Assembly: GCA_036571765.1 (NCBI GenBank) | Contig: BROE01000001.1 | Span: forward strand, 6,878,818 to 6,942,817 | Length of the DNA stretch: 64,000 nucleotides | DNA from: Plecoglossus altivelis | Lineage: Eukaryota > Chordata > Actinopteri > Osmeriformes > Plecoglossidae | Reading direction: 5' to 3' | In this document: one piece after another, positions 55,362 to 64,000 of the stretch | Numbering within the stretch: position 1 is the stretch's first letter | Layout of the letters: each line of letters opens with the position of its first letter | The notes under the pieces: model-generated | The model's input: the letters and a program-made list of their open reading frames with translations, nothing else | What the model was told of the DNA's origin: nothing | Databases searched by the model: none | Program-made: the position numbers and the translations under genes

Positions 55362-58300
55362 ATGAGTACGGACGCGGAGATGGCCCAGTATGGCAAGGCT
55401 GCTATTTACCTTCGCAAGCCTGAAAGGGAGAGGATCGAGGCCCAGGCGGCACCATTTGATGCTAAGAATGCCTGCTATGTGACTGATGTCAAGGAGCTGT
55501 ACCTCAAGGGTCTGGTTATTAAGAGAGATGGTGGGAAGTGTGATGTGAAAATCCTTGACACTGAGGAGGTAAGGCTCTCCTGTATGTTCAGTATGACATC
55601 CATTGGCTGTCATGTCCTTGAATTGCAAAGAATGAACAACAGGTTTAGTGGGTAAAGGCCATGTCCTGTTGCCATACTCAACACCAGACAAACACAACTA
55701 AATACCACAAAATGTGAGATTATTTTAATTTTATACAGTTAAAATGTATTTATATCCAAAGGAACTAGTGTTGGCTTGACCCATGTATCTGACTTTTGCA
55801 GGTTAAATCCTTCAAAGATGCGGATGTCTACAACATGAACCCTCCTAAGTACGACAAAATTGAGGACATGGCCATGATGACCTACCTCAATGAAGCTTCT
55901 GTCCTGTATAACCTCAAAGAGCGTTATGCTGCATGGATGATCTACGTAAGAAACTGAGATATATACACATTAGCCATCTTCAGGAAGCCATCCAGACCTG
56001 ATAAAATACTAAAACATTAAATACTGCCACTTTAACAGCTACATTTCCCTTTACCCTCTCATCACACACAGACCTACTCTGGGCTCTTCTGTGCCACGGT
56101 GAACCCCTACAAGTGGCTCCCTGTGTATGACATGGAAGTGGTCAATGCCTACAGAGGGAAGAAGCGTATGGAGGCTCCACCCCACATCTTCTCCGTCTCT
56201 GACAACGCCTATCAGTTCATGTTGACTGGTATGGATAGATGAAAAATTGATTTATAGACAAACTGACTGACTTGACCGGTAAAGTACAATTGGTCAACTG
56301 ATATATAGAATAAATAGATGGATGTATAAACAGATAGATGGATAAGATGATGGAAATAATTGATGTATGGTTATGTGAATAAATGGTAAGGGGTAAGAAT
56401 TTTCAATTAACATAATTCATGCTTTCCAATTCCAGATAGGGAGAACCAGTCAGTCCTGATCACGTAAGTTTGTATGTCCATAAGACTGTATTCAAAGTTT
56501 GAAGCAATAGTGAAGCAATGATACATTTACACAACATTTTTGTTTCAATATTTTGAAGGAAAATGAGGTATGAATTTTTCAGCAAACTTAAGTTTTGTCG
56601 CCCATAAACATATAATGTTCAGTAGCAAATTTGTCCCCAATAGTTTAGCAACACAGACTTAGTGCTTGAGAAATGTTGTTAATAATTTTCAGAGCTGGCC
56701 ATTACTTTCCAACCACTTGTGTTCCACCAATCCAGTTCAATTTTATCACCATTGGCAAAGAGTGCCTTCCTTATTTACATGTTTTGCGTCAGTCATGCTC
56801 AAGCTGGAGAAAAGCATAGTAATTCAGACAAATATAGAGGGCACTGTGTCTCTACTATGTTACCTAAAATGGGACCTAATACGTATAATGAGTAAGACAT
56901 TCACCAATACTTTAGATTTGACACAATGTATTTTCATCAACTAGTGGAGAATCCGGTGCTGGAAAGACTGTCAACACCAAACGTGTCATCCAGTACTTTG
57001 CCACAATTGCTGTTTCTGGAACTGAAAAGAAGAAAGATACACCTGGCAAAATGCAGGCAAGTTTTAACATGTGGCAGGATCATACTATAATTATATAATA
57101 TATAATTATAAGAACACATATTATATTTTTTGCACCTTTATTCAAACAGGCCACAGATTTTGTCCATTGTTCACCAAATTTGCCACAGATGGTTTTCAGA
57201 CCAGGCATCATAAAGTTATGATGTGCCTTTCGTTTTTTCAAAACCATTTGTCAGCTTTAGCCAATGAAAGCGTTGGTGAACTATCAAACAGGATGTTGGG
57301 GTCAATCAGCAAATCTTTGATGCATTCACGCCAAACTTATGTCTTTAGAACCCTATTTTGAAAGGGTGCAAGACTTTCTTATTATCATGCTTACTTGGTC
57401 CACTCATTGCAGCTTGCAGTGATGTTATTTTTGTCCTTGTCTTTAATTGTGTGGTTGATGAGAGAAAAGTAACAGCCAAATGCTATCAGACTAAAATGAA
57501 CAACGTTGTCTCCCCTCAGGGCTCTCTTGAGGATCAGATCATTGCAGCGAACCCCCTACTGGAGGCCTACGGTAATGCCAAGACAGTGAGGAATGACAAC
57601 TCATCTCGTTTTGTAAGTTTGAGAGGCAAAGCAATGCTCTACTGTGTGCAGATCTTCATACTTACTATTATTTTTATATTCCTATACTGCATACAATAAT
57701 GCATTTGTATCATTAATAAAGAAAAATACAAAAAAGCATGTTGAGCGATTAATGCATTCCTCACAATCATATGTTTTAAGGGTAAATTCATCAGGATTCA
57801 CTTCCACACTACTGGAAAACTGGCTAGTGCTGACATTGAGACCTGTGAGTTGACTTGAATTCTTCAAGCTTTCACCCAAATCAACTAATGATGTACATTT
57901 ACAAAAATAGATTTTTCTCTTCTTTCTTTCTTTCTTTCTTTCTTTCTCAGATCTGCTGGAGAAGTCCAGAGTGAGTTTCCAGCTGCCTGATGAGAGAGGC
58001 TACCACATCTTTTACCAGATGATGACCAACCACAAACCTGAGCTTGTTGGTGAGTCATGGCTGAGCTCTAAGGGACAACATGATTTACTGTTCAGCATTT
58101 GCTCCTTGTCCTCTCATTGGGGGTGCAACATTTGACCTTTTAACCTTTAACTAGCTTCAGGTATTAATCATTTTAGTTTTGTGTCTCCACAGAAATGGCA
58201 CTCATCACCACCAACCCCTATGACTATCCCATGATCAGTCAGGGTCAGATCACAGTGGCCAGTATCGATGACAAGGTCGAGCTTGATGCCACAGATGTAA

Positions 58301-61300
58301 GTCACTGAATGGGTTCAATTTGAAAATAATTATGTATCAGTGGTTTAATGTAAACTTTCTTTACCCCTCCAGGATGCTATTGACATCTTGGGCTTCACCG
58401 GTGAAGAAAAGATGAGCATTTACAAGCTGACTGGTGCTGTCATGCACCATGGCAACCTGAAATTCAAGCAGAAGCAGCGTGAGGAGCAGGCTGAGCCAGA
58501 TGGCACAGATGGTGAGTATGATGTTCAATCCGAAAGTTCCTATTGTATTCCTTAACCGTTTTACTGTTTAACTATTGTGCTATTGTAATATTTGGGATAA
58601 ACCAGCATTTTGATGCTCATTACTCTTTTATTTCCTCAGTGGCTGATAAAATTGGTTACCTTTTGGGTCTGAACTCAGCTGACATGCTGAAAGCTCTGTG
58701 CTACCCAAGAGTGAAGGTCGGCAATGAATATGTGACCAAGGGTCAGACAGTGCCTCAGGTAAGGCTTTGAAAAGCAGCCGAGCTAAAAAAAAATGTCCTG
58801 CAATAAGATAAAAACACTTGATATGCTGTTGCATGATAGGATGGATGGTGTATCTATATCTAAGAAATAATGTAATTACGTAATATGACACAGGTGAACA
58901 ATTCAGTGAGTGCTCTGGCCAAGTCCATCTATGAGAGGATGTTCTTGTGGATGGTCATCCGCATCAACCAGATGTTGGACACCAAGCAGCAAAGGAACTA
59001 CTACATTGGTGTGCTGGACATTGCTGGATTTGAGATCTTTGATGTGAGTTTGGGATTTGTCAAAAATTGTTTGATATTAATTAGCAAGTGGTTACTTTTG
59101 TGTGTCAGGAAACATAGAGTATCTACTCTAAATTCAGTGCAGGTGAAGTCAAAATATAATATAGGTTGGGTGGACGGATGGCTGAATTAAGTTTTCCCAA
59201 AATGTCAAAATATACAGTACAACAGCATGGAGCAGCTGTGCATCAACTTCACCAATGAGAAACTGCAACAGTTCTTCAACCACACCATGTTCGTCCTGGA
59301 GCAAGAGGAGTACAAGAAGGAGGGCATTGTCTGGGCTTTCATTGACTTTGGCATGGACTTGGCTGCCTGCATTGAGCTTATTGAGAAGGTGAGCTGTCTG
59401 AATAAACCTATTGATGTAAAGTATCAATCATCAATCATCATCAATCATCATTGATTTTATGCAATTCCAATGATACAGCAAGAATATTATTTGGTTGTTT
59501 GAAGTGCTTCAATAAGGTGACCTATTTCATTGTAATAATAACAGAGTAAATAGTTACAGCTGCGTATGCCTTCTTCTGCTAAATACATTTGACGTACAAA
59601 CATTTTTCTATACAGCCAATGGGCATCTTCTCAATCCTTGAAGAGGAGTGCATGTTCCCCAAGGCTTCAGACACTTCCTTCAAGAACAAGCTGTATGACC
59701 AGCATCTTGGCAAGACCAAGGCATTTGAGAAGCCTAAACCAGCAAAGGGCAAGGCCGAGGCCCACTTCTCCCTGATCCACTATGCTGGTACAGTGGACTA
59801 CAATATCACTGGCTGGCTGGAAAAGAACAAAGATCCCCTGAACGACTCTGTGATTCAGCTGTATGGAAAGTCCTCTGTCAAACTGCTGGCCACCATTTAC
59901 GTTGCTCCCCCACCTGAGGGTTAGTATTGTTATATTAACAGTTCAAGCCAAAACTTGGACAGTACAATCCAAAATTAATTCCTAATAAATTTAAACAATT
60001 TCTGTTAGTGATCTTCAATCTGTTCAACAGATACTTCAAAGAAAGGAGGAAAGAAGAAGGGAGGTTCCATGCAGACTGTGTCTTCTCAGTTCAGAGTGAG
60101 AAAGCTTTTCAACATTTTTTAAATAACTAGCCATATTCATGAAATTAATGTTTTGAAGATTTAATTTAAAAACAACCTTACAGGAAAACTTGGGCAAGCT
60201 GATGACCAATTTGAGGAGCACCCACCCTCATTTTGTGCGTTGCCTGATTCCCAATGAGTCAAAGACTCCAGGTACAAGACAATCAACTGAAAACAAATAT
60301 TATTCAATAATTTCCAATGTGCTCTTTAAATAGTTTTTTTTATTGACAAAATTCTAAATAATTGTGACTAAAGAATGTTCACTTGAACCTTTTATTCCAG
60401 GTCTGATGGAGAACTTCCTGGTTATCCACCAGCTGAGATGTAATGGTGTGCTGGAGGGTATTAGAATCTGCAGAAAGGGCTTCCCCAGCAGAATCCTTTA
60501 TGCTGACTTCAAGCAGAGGTACTGACACACCTACTTATGTGTTTTTGATTACTTTTATAAGTAAGACAGTTAGGCAGAAAAATGTACGGCAAAATCAAAA
60601 TGTCTCTCCATACAGATACAAAGTATTGAATGCAGCTGTAATCCCCGAAGGCCAGTTCATTGATAATAAGAAGGCTTCTGAGAAGCTGCTTGGGTCAATT
60701 GATGTTGATCATGAGGAGTACAAGTTTGGACACACCAAGGTAACATACCAGATACATACTTGATGATGCAATACAAGCAACTATATACACTGCATTAGCA
60801 GTTATTTGATTTGATGAACGTCAAATCATCTTTGAGAGCAAACTTTTAATCTGTTATCGTAATCTTTTTATATTCAGTTTTGTATTCTCCCTATGCTTCA
60901 GGTGTTCTTCAAAGCTGGTCTGCTTGGTGTCCTTGAGGAGATGAGAGATGAGAAGCTTGCTAATCTGGTAACCATGACGCAAGCTCTTGCCCGTGGATAC
61001 CTGACGAGGAAGGAGTTCATCAAGATGATGGAGAGGAGGTGAGATGGCTATGATACAAGAAAGAATATGGATTTTTCTTTTTTCATTCAAACAATGTTTT
61101 TAGGGAGTGGTTAAATTCTGTTTAACTATGAAGCTATTTTGGGGGAGATAATGATGTGCACTTGGAATTTTGAAAATATTGATATTTTGGAATTTATGGA
61201 TTGTTACATTTTACATGTAGGGTTAGGGTTAGGATAAAGACTTTATTACATAATTTTGTGTCAAGTTAAACATTGACTGTCTTTATCTCTCTTTGATTAG

Positions 61301-63942
61301 AGAGTCTGTCTTTACCATCCAGTACAACATCCGCTCATTCATGAATGTGAAAACTTGGCCATGGATGAAGGTCTACTACAAGATCAAGCCTCTCCTGCAA
61401 AGTGCTGAGACAGAGAAGGAGCTGGCCAACATGAAAGAGGATTATGGAAAATGTAAAGTTGCTCTTGAAAAGGCTGAGGCTCGCAAGAAGGAGCTGGAGG
61501 AGAAAATGGTGTCCATACTGCAAGAGAAAAATGACCTGGCTCTTCAAGTAGCATCTGTAAGGGAAATACATATGTGTTGAGGCATAGTGTACAGTGCCTA
61601 AAACATTGAGTAAAATAAAAAATAAAACACAGTCAATGCTAATCAATGTTTACACTTTTCTATCACATTTCACTTTTTAGGAATCAGAGAATCTGAATGA
61701 TGCTGAGGAGAGATGTGAGGGTCTGATCAAAAGCAAGATCCAGCTGGAGGCCAAACTCAAAGAGACAACAGAAAGGCTGGAGGATGAAGAGGAGATGAAC
61801 GCTGAGCTGACAGCCAAGAAGAGGAAGCTGGAGGATGAGTGCTCTGAGCTGAAGAAGGACATTGATGATCTGGAGCTTACCCTGGCCAAAGTGGAGAAGG
61901 AGAAGCATGCCACTGAGAACAAGGTATCAACATCTCACCGATAATAGTGCAAGAGATACCTGTACTCTTCTGAAGGTCTGAATTGACCATCGGTTTATTG
62001 CTGTCTTGTCCAGGTAAAAAATCTGACTGAGGAGATGGCATCTCAAGATGAGAGTGTTGCCAAGCTGACCAAGGAGAAGAAAGCCCTGCAAGAGGCCCAC
62101 CAGCAGACACTGGATGACCTGCAGGCAGAGGAGGACAAAGTCAACACTCTGACCAAGGCCAAGACCAAGCTGGAACAGCAAGTCGATGATGTAGGTCAAG
62201 TCTTATTTATTAAGTTTTTATACTTACTGTGAACACATAATATTAGATATTCAGATGGTGAGAATATAGTTGTTTGAATTATTGTGTTTACTTTCAATCA
62301 TTTTCATTAAGCTTAAGTATTAACTCTTAACGTTGTTGTCCTCCAGCTTGAAGGTTCTCTGGAGCAAGAGAAGAAGCTCCGTATGGACCTTGAGAGAGCT
62401 AAGAGAAAGCTGGAGGGAGACCTTAAACTGGCCCAGGAGTCCATCATGGACCTGGAGAACGACAAGCAGCAGTCTGATGAAAAAATCAAGAAGTAAGTGT
62501 TCTGATAAACCATACAGTATAGATTTAGACATTATTTGACATATTCCTGGCAGACCTATTTAATTGGTGTCAAACAATATTGCGAGAATAATGATTCTAA
62601 TGGATACTTACACAAATCTATAAACAGTCTCCTTATCGAGTTGATGGTTTGTGGTTTAACATTCCCCACATAATAACACACTAACAAAAGCTTTGACATG
62701 GGTTCTCATGTGTACTGCAGGAAGGACTTTGAGACCAGCCAGCTCCTCAGCAAGATTGAGGACGAGCAGTCTCTAGGTGCCCAACTGCAGAAGAAGATTA
62801 AGGAGCTCCAGGTGTGGTGTGGTTAATAAAAATACATATTTATTGATTTGTCTTGATAATATTGGACTTGTTTATTTTAAATCTACCTTGCTTATTAAGT
62901 CATTTCATGCCTATTTGCAGGCCAGAATTTAGTTAATAAATAAGAAACATTTCCCGTGCCTTGATCATATTGGACTTGCTTGTGTTTTCTGGATCCCTTT
63001 CTTCTCATATACAGGTCAGAATTTCGAAACTTTGATGATGCATGTTATTTTTGTCTTTTGCAGGCTCGTATTGAAGAACTGGAGGAGGAGATTGAGGCTG
63101 AGCGTGCTGCCAGGGCCAAGGTGGAGAAGCAGAGGGCCGATCTGTCCAGGGAACTGGAGGAGATCAGTGAGAGGCTGGAGGAGGCTGGAGGCGCCACAGC
63201 TGCTCAGATTGAGATGAACAAGAAGCGAGAGGCTGAGTTCCAGAAGCTGAGACGTGACCTGGAGGAGTCCACCCTGCAGCATGAGGCCACAGCCTCAGCC
63301 CTGAGGAAGAAGCAGGCTGACAGTGTGGCAGAGCTGGGAGAGCAGATCGACAACCTGCAGCGTGTCAAGCAGAAGCTGGAGAAAGAGAAGAGTGAATTCA
63401 AGATGGAGATTGATGACCTCTCCTCCAACATGGAGGCAGTAGCTAAGGCTAAGGTCCGTGATAAACGAATAATAATCACATAAACAAACTAAATAAGGTG
63501 GGAAGGTAACATTAGGGTTTGGGTAGTCGTAGGATCTGAAATCAAACCTCTTGTTAACCACCAACGTTTCATGTTTCTGTTGATAACATTATATAGACTC
63601 TCATCCATTTGAGCTTTTAGTCTTTTTCATGCATACATGGGAGATGCTAAATGCATCCTATGCTGTACAGTACAGCATATGTTACAAATCTTATGCATTT
63701 TTAAAATTATGGCTGGTGAAAGTAAAGAAAAATAACCTAATCAGAACAATGTTTGCATTTAGCTAGTTTTGAATCAGGAAACACTGTGTATAAAACACAA
63801 TCTTTGTTTCCACAGGGCAATCTGGAGAAGATGTGCCGTACCCTTGAGGACCAGCTCAGTGAACTGAAGTCCAAGAACGATGAGACTGTTCGCCAAGTTA
63901 ATGATATCGGTGGACAGAGAGCCAGACTCCTCACTGAGAATG
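55362..63942 (+). CDS. Sarcomeric (fast skeletal-type) myosin heavy chain, 3'-partial
   Basis: Class II muscle myosin: an actin-activated ATPase motor with a coiled-coil rod that builds thick filaments. 26 coding exons are seen: 55362-55568, 55802-55945, 56072-56228, 56436-56463, 56945-57056, 57520-57612, 57781-57844, 57951-58049, 58193-58296, 58373-58511, 58640-58758, 58894-59043, 59218-59388, 59616-59919, 60031-60095, 60184-60271, 60401-60518, 60616-60739, 60902-61038, 61301-61556, 61681-61923, 62014-62190, 62347-62492, 62721-62811, 63064-63453, 63816-63942. About 1,284 codons of the usual 1,930 stay in one frame. Motifs: P-loop GESGAGKT, switch I NDNSSRF, switch II DIAGFEIF, loop 2 SKKGGKKKGGS, SH1/SH2 helix GVLEGIRICRKGFPSR, lever to rod MKVYYKIKPLL, then heptad coiled coil. 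The N-terminus MSTDAEMAQYGKAAIYLRK looks fast-skeletal-like rather than cardiac; the exact paralogue is not resolved. One intron uses a GC donor (57057). Confidence 0.96.
57918..57948 (+). repeat. (TTTC)n microsatellite in a myosin intron
   Basis: A run of TTTC/TCTT units immediately upstream of the acceptor of the exon starting at 57951. It also serves as the polypyrimidine tract. Confidence 0.8.
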
Positions 63943-64000
63943 GTAAAATCTGTCAAGAATAAGGCAACATTAAATTACCTCCAATTACTGTGTGCTGATT

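Noticed and set aside
55320..55697. 125-codon minus-strand open frame over the first myosin coding exon
   Set aside because: Shadow of the myosin exon on the opposite strand.
57358..57699. 113-codon plus-strand open frame
   Set aside because: It is intron sequence running into the myosin exon at 57520-57612; only that exon is supported.
55946..63815. Intronic microRNA of the miR-208/499 type, expected in some myosin genes
   Set aside because: I looked for a recognisable hairpin with a known seed in the introns and did not find one; those belong to cardiac/slow myosins.

Overview
This is vertebrate nuclear DNA, almost certainly from a ray-finned (teleost) fish. The genes are split into small exons with GT-AG introns. 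They include a complete smg7 3' part, a T-cell receptor alpha/delta (TRA/TRD) locus in the teleost arrangement (D-delta, J-delta, C-delta, J-alpha array, C-alpha, then V segments inverted), and the 5' part of a sarcomeric myosin heavy-chain gene. A tRNA-derived SINE, a Tc1/mariner terminal-repeat fragment and a LINE reverse-transcriptase fragment are also of types common in fish. No species is claimed.

Layout. (1) 39-8598 (+): smg7, a nonsense-mediated-decay factor. 21 coding exons are in the window and the start codon lies upstream; the long 3' UTR probably runs to a poly(A) signal at 11141. (2) 11459-13565 (+): two D-delta segments, each with a 5' 12-RSS and a 3' 23-RSS, one J-delta and a three-exon TRDC. 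(3) 15821-33440 (+): a dense J-alpha array. I resolve 31 segments with an FGXG motif, about 11 with one changed or interrupted motif, and several relics, mostly 200-600 bp apart. (4) 34092-34643 (+): three coding exons of TRAC, then a 3' UTR exon near 34974-35530. (5) 38090-38185: a candidate C-alpha 3' enhancer with CRE, RUNX and RUNX-ETS motifs. (6) 40651-52300 (-): the V cluster, with 11 intact leader-plus-V units, three pseudogenes and a relic, interrupted by a 5'-truncated LINE at 47529-48364 flanked by an 11-bp target-site duplication. (7) 54880-63942 (+): a fast-skeletal-type myosin heavy-chain gene with two 5' UTR exons and 26 coding exons (about 1,284 codons), cut by the window end.

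How the parts work together. V segments carry 23-RSSs and J segments 12-RSSs, so V can join J-alpha, or V-D-J-delta, under the 12/23 rule. The V cluster is on the opposite strand and downstream of both constant regions, so a first V rearrangement should invert, not delete, the intervening DNA. Rearranged J exons splice from GTAAG-type donors to TRDC or TRAC. Both constant regions end in short membrane segments with the basic residues used for CD3 pairing.

Main observations. Six of the 11 intact V segments share a Tyr in place of the first conserved Ig-fold cysteine. A subset of J-alpha segments uses a non-canonical heptamer (TGTTGTG, i.e. CACAACA) linked to a non-canonical nonamer (GGTTTATGT). 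The candidate enhancer closely resembles the core of the mammalian TCR-alpha enhancer.
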